Source: Treponema putidum (GTDB lineage Bacteria; Spirochaetota; Spirochaetia; Treponematales; Treponemataceae). From it: DNA of 64,000 nt. Every line of letters starts with the position of its first letter. Position 1 is the first letter of the stretch. The stretch covers positions 310,001 through 374,000 of the forward strand of contig NZ_CP009228.1 of the NCBI RefSeq assembly GCF_000755145.1. The letters are read 5' to 3'. The translations under genes and the position numbers were made by a program. Under the pieces are notes generated by a model. That model had not been told where the DNA came from and did no database searches. It saw only the letters and a list, made by a program, of their open reading frames with translations. Below, piece after piece: positions 18,858 to 27,369 of this stretch.

Positions 18858-19487
18858 ATGAACAGAAAAATAGTTTTTGTTTGTCTTGTTTTTGCCTTGG
18901 TTTTTACAGGTATGCTGACGGCAAAATCAAAGGGTTTAAATTTGGAAGCCGGAGCGGCTTATACAAATCATCAATTGCACACGTTTAGCAATAATACCAA
19001 ATCGGACGGTTTTAAGTATCAAGGGATAAAATCAAAAGGCTTATTCGGGGTTAATCTGGGAATCTCTTATCCCCTTCCAAAAAACTGGGCTGTCTTTGCA
19101 AACACGACTTTTGCTTTTAACAGCACCTTTGTAAATGATACAATGCTTGGTGTAGGCTATATATTTAAACCCGGAAACGTCTTTGATCTCTTTTTAGGAG
19201 GCGGCCTGGCATTCGGCGGCTCAGTATTCAACTGGGCATCAGGAAGTGCTAGTACCACTCATAAATTCTTTAACATAGGAGCAGGCATCAATCTTACAGC
19301 TTCATTTATGTTTACCAATAAAATCGGAATGTATGCCGGTATTTCGGATACATACTATAAACCCGTATCCGGTAAGTGGTCAACAAAAATCGGTGATAAT
19401 ACTTCTTCGGGAGATATTTCATCATCTAATATGCCTGATTTAGCTAAATCTATAAATGGGAGACTTGGTGTAAAAATCAAATTATAA
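18858..19487 (+). CDS. Putative outer-membrane beta-barrel protein
   Basis: A 209-residue protein with a typical signal peptide (MNRKIVFVCLVFALVFTGML, then TAKS). The mature chain is built of alternating aromatic and small-residue strands with glycine-rich turns (for example DLFLGGGLAFGG), and ends GRLGVKIKL with a hydrophobic C-terminal strand, as in an 8-stranded barrel. No named family is recognised. It stands alone between uvrD and the tRNA genes. A function as porin or adhesin cannot be told from the sequence. Confidence 0.7.
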   Translation: MNRKIVFVCLVFALVFTGMLTAKSKGLNLEAGAAYTNHQLHTFSNNTKSDGFKYQGIKSKGLFGVNLGISYPLPKNWAVFANTTFAFNSTFVNDTMLGVGYIFKPGNVFDLFLGGGLAFGGSVFNWASGSASTTHKFFNIGAGINLTASFMFTNKIGMYAGISDTYYKPVSGKWSTKIGDNTSSGDISSSNMPDLAKSINGRLGVKIKL

Positions 19488-19505
19488 AACCTTTGCCCCA
19501 AGGCC

Positions 19506-19534
19506 TTGACATTCATTCCGGTTTTGCGTATTAT
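19506..19534 (+). promoter_or_regulatory. Promoter of the tRNA-Pro/tRNA-Arg pair
   Basis: TTGACA, 17-bp spacer, TATTAT, ending 12 bases before the tRNA-Pro 5' end. Confidence 0.88.
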
Positions 19535-19546
19535 GTTCACTCGCAT

Positions 19547-19619
19547 CGGGATGTAGCCTAGGGGCTAAGGCGTCTGGTTTGGGACCAGAAGATCGGGGGT
19601 TCAAATCCCTCCATCCCGA
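19547..19619 (+). tRNA. tRNA-Pro (anticodon TGG)
   Basis: The acceptor stem CGGGATG pairs with CATCCCG. The anticodon stem TCTGG/CCAGA encloses the loop TTTGGGA, giving anticodon TGG. The T-arm contains GGTTCAAAT. Length is 73 nt and CCA is not encoded. Confidence 0.96.
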
Positions 19620-19632
19620 TCCTTAAAACCTT

Positions 19633-19706
19633 GGGATCGTAGCTCATCAGGATAGAGCAACTGCCTTCTAAGCAGTAGGTAGGGGGTTCGAGTCCCTCCG
19701 GTCCCG
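19633..19706 (+). tRNA. tRNA-Arg (anticodon TCT)
   Basis: The acceptor stem GGGATCG pairs with CGGTCCC. ACTGC/GCAGT encloses CTTCTAA, giving anticodon TCT. The T-loop is GTTCGAGTC. Length is 74 nt without encoded CCA, 13 bases after tRNA-Pro, and probably one transcript. Confidence 0.96.
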
Positions 19707-19708
19707 CT

Positions 19709-19763
19709 AAAAGCCGATTAAGTAATCTTGTATATAAACAAGATAACTTAATCGGCTTTTTTT
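19709..19763. terminator. Strong terminator after the tRNA genes
   Basis: AAAAGCCGATTAAGT and ACTTAATCGGCTTTT pair, with TCTTGT/ACAAGA extending the stem, followed by a T7 run. Its minus-strand side also lies just past the stop of the sigma-54 activator gene, so it may serve both. Confidence 0.92.
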
Positions 19764-19768
19764 ATGCC

Positions 19769-21310
19769 CTAATACTTAATTCCCAGCTTTTTCATCTTGC
19801 TTTGAAGGGTTCCCGGTTTTAGGTTTAAAAGGGCGGCGGCTCCGTCTTTGCCGTAAATTTTTCCGTTTGAGGCTGAAAGAGCTTTTTGAATAATCTCGGT
19901 TTGAGCCTCATCAAAAGGTTTAATATCTTCAGGCAAAACCTTATCTTTTTCGGCCTCCTTATTTACGGCAGGCTTTAGGGGCTTTTTTTTGGCAGCGTTT
20001 GAAATGTAGAATTCTCTTGTTCCCGGCACCAAGTGTTCCGCAGGGATTTCTCCGCCTTGCGAAAGAATTGCAGCCCGCTCTACAACATTTTTAAGCTCGC
20101 GTACATTTCCATGCCAAGGCATAGACATAAGTTTTTCGATTGCAGCCATCGAAAGGCTCGTGTTTTCAAAACCCTTCCTTTTGCGTATATCCGAAATAAA
20201 ATGCTCGGCTAAAAGGGCTGTGTCGTCATCACGATCCCTTAAAGGCGGAAGCCTTAGCGGGAAAACGTCCAGCCTGTAAAGCAGGTCTTCACGGAAGCGC
20301 CCCATAGAAACAGCCTCGGCCAAATCGACATTGGTTGCGGCTATTATGCGCACATCCACAGAAACAGGCTTTTCACCGCCGACACGCTCGAATTTTCCGT
20401 CTTGAAGAACACGCAAAAGTTTGGGCTGTAAATCAAAGGGCAAATCTCCTACCTCGTCCAAAAAGAGGGTTCCGCCGTCAGCAAGTTCAAACCGCCCCTT
20501 CCGCAAGGCCGCAGCCCCCGAAAAGGCACCTTTCTCATGCCCGAAGATTTCACTTTCGGCAAGGCTCTGCACAAGGGCAGAACAGTTTACAGGCACAAAG
20601 GGTTTTTCGGCCCTGTTGGAAAGCCTGTGAATGGTGCGGGCTGCCTGTTCTTTTCCCGTTCCCGTTTCTCCCGAAATTAAAACCGGCACATCAGAGGCAG
20701 CAACAAGCTTTATCGAATCTAAAACCGTAGTCCAAGCCCGGGAAGAACCGACCATATCCTTAAAAACATTTGTCGAAGCGGTGAGCAAAACATTTCGTTC
20801 CAGCAAGAGGCTTTCGGTTTTTTTAATAAGGGATTGGGAGGCATCCGTTTGAACCAAGGCAACGGAAATAAGTTTTGAAATTGTAGATATAAAACGCACG
20901 ATTTCAGGCGTAAATCGGGAACACATTCTATGATCCAAGGTCATCATTCCGATGGCCTTATCTCCTATGTAAAGGGGTGCCACCAAACAAGAATGATTTT
21001 CGGGCAGCTTCATTATTTCGTCATAGGTGTCGACATGGGGAATATTTTCATCAAACAAAAAAACCTTTCGTTCATCTAAAATTCGGGCGATGTCTTTGCG
21101 CATATTTAAGTTAATCGTAAAATCGTCCAGTAATTTTGAAGAAAGCGGACCTATGGCCTTTCTTACCCTTAGAACATTTTTATCTTCAAAGCCCATCACA
21201 ACGGCAAGCTCATAATCGACCAGCTCTCTTAAAGCCTCAAGAATAAGCTCCAATACTTGCTCGGCAGAGATGGGATTGCTTTTATTTAAAACGGATATAG
21301 CCTTATTCAT
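19769..21310 (-). CDS. Sigma-54-dependent transcriptional activator with GAF domain
   Basis: A 513-residue NtrC-family activator with three parts. A GAF-like sensor covers ~15-155. The AAA+ domain has Walker A GETGTGKE at 214-221, the sigma-54-contacting loop GAFSGA at 261-266 and GGTLFLDEVGDLP as Walker B. A C-terminal Fis-type helix-turn-helix ends LKPGTLQSKMKKLGIKY. There is no receiver domain, so the signal is probably a small molecule, as in FhlA or NorR. The usual loop is GAFTGA; the Thr-to-Ser change is notable. The ATG at 21310 is used: a TTG nine bases upstream lies inside the promoter -10 box and could not be translated. Its target genes are not evident here. Confidence 0.9.
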   Translation of the reverse strand: MNKAISVLNKSNPISAEQVLELILEALRELVDYELAVVMGFEDKNVLRVRKAIGPLSSKLLDDFTINLNMRKDIARILDERKVFLFDENIPHVDTYDEIMKLPENHSCLVAPLYIGDKAIGMMTLDHRMCSRFTPEIVRFISTISKLISVALVQTDASQSLIKKTESLLLERNVLLTASTNVFKDMVGSSRAWTTVLDSIKLVAASDVPVLISGETGTGKEQAARTIHRLSNRAEKPFVPVNCSALVQSLAESEIFGHEKGAFSGAAALRKGRFELADGGTLFLDEVGDLPFDLQPKLLRVLQDGKFERVGGEKPVSVDVRIIAATNVDLAEAVSMGRFREDLLYRLDVFPLRLPPLRDRDDDTALLAEHFISDIRKRKGFENTSLSMAAIEKLMSMPWHGNVRELKNVVERAAILSQGGEIPAEHLVPGTREFYISNAAKKKPLKPAVNKEAEKDKVLPEDIKPFDEAQTEIIQKALSASNGKIYGKDGAAALLNLKPGTLQSKMKKLGIKY

Positions 21311-21318
21311 ACACTGCA

Positions 21319-21347
21319 ATTATATCCTCATTATAAATCTTTGTCAA
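21319..21347 (-). promoter_or_regulatory. Promoter of the sigma-54 activator, near-leaderless
   Basis: Minus strand: TTGACA, 17-bp spacer, TATAAT. Only 8 bases separate the -10 box from the ATG at 21310, and there is no Shine-Dalgarno sequence. Confidence 0.85.
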
Positions 21348-21674
21348 AAGGAATTAGAGGGAATTACTCATTACCAATTAATTAATCGCTTCCACTTCTT
21401 CTTTACTGAGACCGGTAGCTTGTGCTATATCTTCAATTGACAATCTTAACCCGATTAAGTTTTTTGCCGTTTCAAGTTTTGTTTGGTACGAACCGTCGGC
21501 AAAGCCTTGCTGTATGCCAATCCTTAAACTTTCTTCCCTCTGTACTGCGATGTCCGTATCGTAATCGTATTCTGCTACTAACATATTTATTACCTCCCGT
21601 GATTTTCGCTGTAAGTATTCTCTTAATATGCCTTTTTCTATACATATCTTTACCGCATTGGTAAAGCCGCTCTC

Positions 21675-21778
21675 TTAGGGAGAGAGAGGACACCTCGTTC
21701 AGAGCAAGGTTTCCTCTCTCTCCCTAAAACCCTCTCTCTTCTTCCCGCACTGCTTAGGGCTCCGTCCTAAGAACCCGG
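21675..21778. repeat. Hairpin repeat B, copy a, inside the Rpn pseudogene
   Basis: TTAGGGAGAGAGAGGA (21675) pairs perfectly with TCCTCTCTCTCCCTAA (21712). A second hairpin in GCTTAGGGCTCCGTCCTAAG is followed by AACCCG. The right half matches 28743-28891 closely. Confidence 0.75.
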
Positions 21779-21840
21779 TCTTCTTTAATTAAGGTTACGG
21801 CACTACGGCACGTACACTGTAAAAGCCGCAAGTACACGAT

Positions 21841-21903
21841 GTTTTAGGCTGTAAGCCTAAAACTCGAAGTCAAGGAATGTACACGGAAGTACATTCCTTG
21901 ACT
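21841..21903. repeat. Double-hairpin repeat R2, copy a
   Basis: GTTTTAGGCT-gta-AGCCTAAAAC is followed, after 4 bases, by a perfect 15-bp stem AGTCAAGGAATGTAC with a 6-base loop. The architecture matches 33021-33080. It creates the false C-terminus of the Rpn 5' fragment. Confidence 0.8.
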
Positions 21904-22158
21904 GGGCATATTCTCATTTATAGTTGACTGATGTTCAGCTAATACGATAATTTTACCATCTACAAGGCAGGAAACATCGTTTATTATGTTCATATATATG
22001 ACATTATCAAGTCTTATATTTTCTACAGGACAAGAAAGCTGTAGATTCGTACCGTGCAAGGCATTATAAAGCGATAAAAAGTTTTCCTTTGCCTTTTCGT
22101 CTTCACTAAAAAGGTCTACGAACACTGAGTCTTTGTATTTTCTATTTGAAGTACTCAT

Positions 22159-22337
22159 AGCAAACCTCCTTAGATTATATCACACTTACTGCATTTTTGT
22201 AAGAGCAAGTTTTTTAATTTAACCGCAACGAGCACAAAGGTCGTAAAGGAATTTTTAAAACTGCATCGATTACAAAAATATTTTTCTAGCCTTACTATTT
22301 TTTTCAAATAAATCCTACAAATATAATGGGGAGGTAT
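22159..22337. repeat. Rpn-type upstream region, 38-bp repeat copy 1
   Basis: Contains AATTTAACCGCAACGAGC and, at 22292-22329, a 38-bp unit starting TTACTATTTTTTTCAAATAA and ending ATATAATGG. The same unit lies at 27926-27963 before the intact Rpn gene and at 28944-28981 before an Rpn remnant. Here it precedes the ABC permease, not an Rpn gene. TATAAT at its end is a candidate -10 box. Confidence 0.65.
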
Positions 22338-22406
22338 GATAAACAGTTCGGCAGAAATTCAGCCTCACTGTTTATCGATATTGTATGCAGTTTGTAAACA
22401 AACTGC
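22338..22406. repeat. Composite hairpin repeat R1, copy b
   Basis: The 39-bp unit GATAAACAGT...ACTGTTTATC at 22338-22376 is the inverted counterpart of 952-990, differing only in the centre. GCAGTTTGT-aa-ACAAACTGC at 22387-22406 is the companion hairpin. The leader continues to the permease ATG at 22468. Confidence 0.8.
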
Positions 22407-22467
22407 GTGAAAAAACTTTTTTCGCAAATTGATATTTGCTGCAAAAATTTTTTATAGGAGAATTTTT

Positions 22468-23106
22468 ATGAGACAATTGCTTTTAACACATATAAGAAAA
22501 ATAAAGAATAACAAACAAATTTTTATAATCCTTTTTTTACTATCCCCCATAATCATTGCGGCTACAAATAATCCTTTGATGTTTTTTTTCCCTTATCTTG
22601 TATCCATGCATCTGTTTTCGGGGATGACCAAGGTTGAACGCAAGGAGGGTATAAAGCAGGGAGAAGATATTTTATTGAACTCCCTGCCTGTAAGCCGAAA
22701 AGAAATAGTTATCAGCCGTTACCTTATTATACTTTTATTCGGTCTTTTAATGATCAGTACCTTCTTGGGATTTAGTTTTATAATATCTTTTTTAGTTAAA
22801 AACCCCTTTCAAATATCAAGTATATTTTTTATAAACTTTTTTATAATTCAATTTATATATAATATTTTATTTATTCCTTTAGAATATTTGAGTTTTGCCA
22901 AGGCTCAAATTATTAAGGGATTAGTATATATGGGGGCTATTTTTGTATTTTCAGGTATTAAAAAGTTAAATATCTATGTTTTAAATTTTTTTAATACTTT
23001 TAAAGAAAATTCTTTTTATATTATGATATTCATTGGAGTAATTATTTTGTCTATTCCAGTTTCCATTTTTTTGAGCATAAAAATATACGAAAAAAAAGAG
23101 TTTTGA
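22468..23106 (+). CDS. ABC-2-type transporter permease
   Basis: A 212-residue integral membrane protein with six hydrophobic segments and a central conserved stretch EDILLNSLPVSRKEIVISRY. That LPVSR.EIV..RY motif is typical of small ABC-2 permeases of the bacitracin/lantibiotic-export group. The ATG at 22468 is chosen because ATAGGAGA lies 8 bases upstream; a longer reading to 22429 starts in repeat DNA. No ATP-binding subunit is adjacent, so it either pairs with a distant ATPase or is an orphan. The next gene is a diverged paralogue sharing MRQLLLTHIRK and the C-terminal IPISIFLSIKIYEKKEF-like end. Confidence 0.75.
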   Translation: MRQLLLTHIRKIKNNKQIFIILFLLSPIIIAATNNPLMFFFPYLVSMHLFSGMTKVERKEGIKQGEDILLNSLPVSRKEIVISRYLIILLFGLLMISTFLGFSFIISFLVKNPFQISSIFFINFFIIQFIYNILFIPLEYLSFAKAQIIKGLVYMGAIFVFSGIKKLNIYVLNFFNTFKENSFYIMIFIGVIILSIPVSIFLSIKIYEKKEF

Positions 23107-23149
23107 TAAAAATCGAGGAGGAGTGAAAATACAATCCTCCTCGTTTATC
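23105..23149. terminator. Hairpin between the two permease paralogues
   Basis: CGAGGAGGA (23114) and TCCTCCTCG (23135) pair, extended by GATAAA/TTTATC. The T run is weak, so it may attenuate or process the transcript rather than end it. Confidence 0.6.
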
Positions 23150-23171
23150 AAATTTTTAAAGAAGAGTTTTT

Positions 23172-23793
23172 ATGAGACAATTACTTTTAACACATATAAG
23201 AAAAGCAAACGAGGATCGTTTTTTTATGCCTTTTCTTATCGCAGTACTAATACTAGCACCCGGTATAAGTATGGGAAATATTTTTGGGTTGTTTTTTTCC
23301 GTTTTGGACATCTATACATGTTTTTGCTGCTGCTACAAAAATTAACAGAGTAGAAGGCATTAATATCGGCGAAGATATCTTATTAAACTCCCTCCCTGTA
23401 AGCCGAAAACAAATAGTTATAAGCCGATATCTTATTATTTTTTTATTCGGGATATCGGCAATGCTTCTGCATATAACGGTTTCTGCCGTATTAAAAAGAC
23501 CTATAACTATACCGGAAGAGCTTTTTATTATTTTTGTACTTTGTCAATTTTTATATAATGTCTTATTTATTCCCTTGGAATACTTTGACAACAAAAAAGC
23601 AAATACTATAAAAGGCATAGTATTCGGTTTAATCATTTATTTTATTAGTAATAAAAATTTAAATGCACCCTTGACTTGTATAAAAAATCTTAAAAGTGTT
23701 ACTCCGGCCATAATCATTACAGCACTCATTATTTTGTCTATTCCCATTTCGATTTTTTTAAGCATTAAAATATATGAGAAAAAGGAATTTTAA
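23172..23793 (+). pseudogene. ABC-2 permease paralogue, frameshifted in a T7 tract
   Basis: Starts MRQLLLTHIRKANEDRFFMP like its upstream neighbour and runs to GNIFGLFF, where the frame is lost at T7 (23292-23298). Reading six T instead of seven gives GLFFPFWTSIHVFAAATK, which joins cleanly to NRVEGINIGEDILLNSLPVS, and the ORF then continues to the expected KKEF end. The full protein would be about 206 residues. It is broken as written but is one base from intact, so slippage, phase variation or a sequencing error are all possible. Confidence 0.8.
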
Positions 23794-23970
23794 CTTAGGC
23801 ATCTAAAATGTATCTTTGTAAGACATTCTTTTATAATACTTTGCAGTTTTATTTTTAGAGTTGAAGCGGAAAGAGCTATTTGCACCGATTGCTTCAATAG
23901 CCATCTTTGCCGTACTCAAAACTTATCATTCGGCATTTAATCATCTGTCATTCCCATTCCTAATTCCTCC

Positions 23971-26900
23971 TTACCTTTGCTGCAAGTAACCTCGATTGTC
24001 AATCTCCCATTGTTGGTCGTCTTTCGGTGTTACGGTAAATTTGTTGTGTTCCGAGTTTAAAAGAGCGTCAGAGCCGGTAAGCACTTGCGTAGTCGACTGA
24101 TAGTTGCCGGCCGGTACAGTAATGCGTCCTGCAATACCGTCTGCGGGGGTTAAAGTACCGACAATGGTTATTGTTTTACCGTTTGAAAGGTAAATCTCGT
24201 TGTCTGTATTTATTTTTGCGCTGCCTTTCATCTTTAAGGGGGGGAAGGTGGACGTAAAATCTGCAACAAACACGCCGCCGCCTTCTGTTCCACTGTTGCC
24301 GCTTATCTCTCCTCCGTTCATGGTAAATGTTCCATGGTTATATACAAACACGCCGCCGCCTTTTGAAGTTGATGTATTATTTTTTATTTCACCGCTTTCC
24401 ATTGTAAACCTAGTAGTGTTTTTCATATACATGCCGCCGCCTTTTTTAGCCGTGTTTTCGGTAATGGTGCAGTTTGCTATATTGATGATGCTGCCGTCGC
24501 TCATAATTGCACCGCCGTAATCCATAGCCGTGTTTTCGGTAATGGTGCAGTTTGCTATATTGATGATGCTGGAGGTGGTCATAATTGCACCGCCATTCTT
24601 ATAGCCATCTTCACACGCCATGCCGCCTTTAAGCGTCAGGTTTTCAAGGGTGAGCGATTTATTAGGGTCACTGATTTTCACTATAAAGATACGGTGTTTA
24701 GATTTGCCGTCTGTATCTTTGTTTGCGTTAAGAATATCTGTAGTTTTGCCCGTTTTACCCTGTATTGTAAGTTTTTTATTGATTAAGATTTCGCCGTTAT
24801 TGCCGGCTAAATTTGTTGCCTTTATTTCGCCGCTTATAACGATAGTGTCGCCGTCATAGGCTGCTCCTACCGCTGTTTTTAGCTTTTTCCATGGATTTTC
24901 ATCGGTGCCGGTTATAAGTATTCCAACCTTTTTAAGTTTTCCCTGATTATCTATTGTCCAGTCTATGGTATTTCCGTCTTCAGGTTCCGGCGTTACCTCG
25001 AATTTTTTGTAGTTTTGAGGATCGCCTGACATTATAGCTTCGTCCAGCACTTGTCTGCCTTCGTCGTAGGGTGACTCCGGTGTAATACAGGCTGCCGTGT
25101 CGGCGGAGGAAAATGCTTCGGTAAGGGTGATTTTTGCGCCTGATTTAAGATAGATGTCGTTTTTTGGAGACATTGTTGTAGAAACCGATGCCGATTTGTT
25201 CATGGTTAAACTTGCAGAAGCATCATTTTCAAGATAAATGCCCGATCCTTTACCTCCGCTTTCCGCTTGATTTTGTAGTATGCTTCCATTCATTATAAAA
25301 GCACCTTTCTTAATATAAACACCTGCTCCGTCTTTGCTTGAATTGTACTTTATTATTCCGCTCGTCATATTGAAAGTGCCGCCTGCCATATAAACGCCGC
25401 CGCCGGAACCGCCCACAGCTTTATTGCCGTCAGTTGACGCCTGTCCGCCTATAACAGAGTTATGTGTCATATTGAAAGTGCCGCCGTTCATATATATGCC
25501 TCCGCCTTTGACGGCTTTGCAGTCCGTAATAGTAACATTCTCTACCGTTATGGTACCGCCTCCGCAATAGATTGCACCTCCGCCATCGGGGTTGGGATAA
25601 GTACCGTCATTTTTACCTTTTTTGAGTGTGAGTTTTTTAAGAGTCAAGTCCCCGTTATGCCATACATCAAAAATCAAACATTTTTCATCGGCATCCAAGA
25701 TATCGGTACTTTCATTTCCACCTTCTACGGTAACGGTTCTTTTTACCTGGATTTTAGTTGATCCGTTAGGAGCCTTTATTGTATCGCTTATGATAATAAC
25801 CTGCACAGTGCTGTCTTCTACCGCTGATTTTAGATTTTGCCATGCATTGGGATCGGCGCCAGTTATGGTAACCTGACTTTGCTTAAACTTGACCTTTACG
25901 GTTGCAGGGGCGGTTACGTTGTTAAGAACGTATGTAATGTTTCCGGCTACCTGGGTGCCGTTTACAGTCCATTGTTCTACTTCCCAGCCTGCAGTGGGAG
26001 TTGCAGTAAAGGTTACGCTTTCGCCGTAGGGTACTTGAATAGGACTATCCGATGTTGGCGAATTTCCGCTTATTTGGGCGGTAAGGCTTCCGTTTCCGCC
26101 TTCTACGCTGAAGGTTACGGGGTACTGTTTGAGAACCTTATAATACTTCGTTGTAGTCGATGTCGGAGTATATCCTGTTCCGTCCGTGTAATATTCTATC
26201 TTGTAGAGCCTTTCGTTTCCGCCGTTTAAACCGAGAGGAGCTATAACGGGATTTGCGTCATACTGTGCTGTTGTGCTCGCTGCGATGTCCGTTACCGTGC
26301 AGTGAACGGCTGTTCCCGTACCGCTGTTCGCAATTTGTATCCGTGCTTCAGGCGTACCGGCAGTCCCTTTTATGATGACGGGGTCTGCAGCCGAAGTTCC
26401 GCTTCCCGTACCTTGTTCTCCGATTATTACGGAAATGGTTTCGGGCGGAGGTACGGGCATGGCGGTACCCGTTTCAAGCGTTTCGGAAACCAGTCCATGA
26501 TTGTCCTTTAGGCTGATTGTGTAAGCTCGGTACGGCTTGCCGACTCCCAAGCCGGTATCGTAGTATAAAACCCAGCTGCCGGACGGAACGGAAGCCGCAC
26601 CGCTTTCCGAAAGCTGTTTTACTGCCGAATACTCGATAAAGTGCGGATCGGCGGGTTTTACAAAGTTTCCGCCGCTTACCGTCAGCGGGTATAAAGTTCC
26701 GTTTATTTCGATTTGTGCAATGTCTTTGTGGAGAAGCCCGCCCGGAACCGCCAGGTCCATGTCGGGAATTTGCAGACACAAAACGTAGTTAGCCGGAGGC
26801 ACTCTTGTCTCGGCAAGAACAGCGGACGGCTTGGGAGGAGGTGTGTTTACTTTAAGGTTAAACTTAAACTTTTTCTTGAATTTTCTGCCGTCTGTCGAAA

Positions 26901-27369
26901 TAAGGGTAATTTCGGGACCTATGTCGGCAGTTCCCCATTCGTGCTTCTTCAAAAAGGACGATTTATATTTGAGCTTCAACTCCAGTTTGTCCGGTGTCTG
27001 CTCTAAAGTATAATCATCATCCGAGCCATGTGTCGGCTGCAGCGAAAGCCCCGGAAACCGGATAATTTTTTGCACATCTGATGGCGAAGATGTAGGAGAC
27101 GGCATAACTAGGCTGAATTTTTTAGGATTGTGCAGTTTAATTGTAAGCGTTACATCCGAGAACGCTCCATCACAGTATGACGGAATATACTCTATGCCTC
27201 CAATTTTTTGAGTCGGCTTATCGATGCTGAAGTCGATAGGGACAACTACGCTAGACCAATAGTTTAAAAAATCTTCAGGGTCTTCTAAAAACTGTTTGCA
27301 CCCTGTAAAAAACAGTGCGGCAGCCGGCACTGCCGCAATTATTGTTAAAATCTTTAAAAGTTTTTTCAT
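23971..27369 (-). CDS. Beta-helix repeat lipoprotein (Pmp-like), 1132 residues
   Basis: The lipoprotein signal MKKLLKILTIIAAVPAAALF ends at the lipobox FTGC. A ~350-residue N-terminal region of beta-sandwich type is followed by one bacterial InlB-type repeat (YPVTFSVEGGNGSL ... FTATPTAGWEVEQWTVNG). Two blocks of right-handed beta-helix repeats follow, rich in GGAI, GGGIY and GGGVF turns and strands such as NVTITDC and FTMNGGEI, as in chlamydial Pmp proteins and listerial adhesins. It is likely a surface-exposed lipoprotein; adhesion is an inference. It is a paralogue of the gene at 30113, with matching signal, N-terminal domain, promoter and leader. Its leader is unusually long and carries an 8-bp tandem repeat. 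Confidence 0.82.
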   Translation of the reverse strand: MKKLLKILTIIAAVPAAALFFTGCKQFLEDPEDFLNYWSSVVVPIDFSIDKPTQKIGGIEYIPSYCDGAFSDVTLTIKLHNPKKFSLVMPSPTSSPSDVQKIIRFPGLSLQPTHGSDDDYTLEQTPDKLELKLKYKSSFLKKHEWGTADIGPEITLISTDGRKFKKKFKFNLKVNTPPPKPSAVLAETRVPPANYVLCLQIPDMDLAVPGGLLHKDIAQIEINGTLYPLTVSGGNFVKPADPHFIEYSAVKQLSESGAASVPSGSWVLYYDTGLGVGKPYRAYTISLKDNHGLVSETLETGTAMPVPPPETISVIIGEQGTGSGTSAADPVIIKGTAGTPEARIQIANSGTGTAVHCTVTDIAASTTAQYDANPVIAPLGLNGGNERLYKIEYYTDGTGYTPTSTTTKYYKVLKQYPVTFSVEGGNGSLTAQISGNSPTSDSPIQVPYGESVTFTATPTAGWEVEQWTVNGTQVAGNITYVLNNVTAPATVKVKFKQSQVTITGADPNAWQNLKSAVEDSTVQVIIISDTIKAPNGSTKIQVKRTVTVEGGNESTDILDADEKCLIFDVWHNGDLTLKKLTLKKGKNDGTYPNPDGGGAIYCGGGTITVENVTITDCKAVKGGGIYMNGGTFNMTHNSVIGGQASTDGNKAVGGSGGGVYMAGGTFNMTSGIIKYNSSKDGAGVYIKKGAFIMNGSILQNQAESGGKGSGIYLENDASASLTMNKSASVSTTMSPKNDIYLKSGAKITLTEAFSSADTAACITPESPYDEGRQVLDEAIMSGDPQNYKKFEVTPEPEDGNTIDWTIDNQGKLKKVGILITGTDENPWKKLKTAVGAAYDGDTIVISGEIKATNLAGNNGEILINKKLTIQGKTGKTTDILNANKDTDGKSKHRIFIVKISDPNKSLTLENLTLKGGMACEDGYKNGGAIMTTSSIINIANCTITENTAMDYGGAIMSDGSIINIANCTITENTAKKGGGMYMKNTTRFTMESGEIKNNTSTSKGGGVFVYNHGTFTMNGGEISGNSGTEGGGVFVADFTSTFPPLKMKGSAKINTDNEIYLSNGKTITIVGTLTPADGIAGRITVPAGNYQSTTQVLTGSDALLNSEHNKFTVTPKDDQQWEIDNRGYLQQR
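24448..24570 (-). repeat. 78-bp in-frame duplication inside the beta-helix gene
   Basis: A perfect 45-bp direct repeat occurs at 24448-24492 and 24526-24570, spaced 78 bp (26 codons). Both copies encode SIINIANCTITENTA. It adds one beta-helix turn and could vary in copy number. Confidence 0.88.

Larger units (their letters stand above)
21378..22158 (-). pseudogene. Rpn-family PD-(D/E)XK nuclease gene, internally replaced
   Basis: Two halves of one gene remain. The 5' part (22158 to ~21905) encodes MSTSNRKYKDSVFVDLFSED through AEHQSTINENMP, the conserved nuclease start including the catalytic E.Q-type strand. The 3' part (~21672 to 21378) resumes at GFTNAVKICIEKGILREYL and ends in the repeated-helix tail IEDIAQATGLSKEEVEAIN. 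The middle of the protein, about 100 or more residues, is missing and replaced by ~230 bp of hairpin repeats. The family is linked to RecA-independent recombination and to transposase-like genes. This copy should be inactive. Confidence 0.85.

Noticed and set aside
20335-20730. 131-codon plus-strand frame inside the sigma-54 activator
   Set aside because: Antisense to the AAA+ core; basic low-complexity translation without a start signal.
24200-26800. Several 70-130-codon plus-strand frames opposite the beta-helix gene
   Set aside because: They are antisense to repetitive Gly/Ala/Pro-type codons and carry no ribosome sites. The same holds for frames at 30570-32617.
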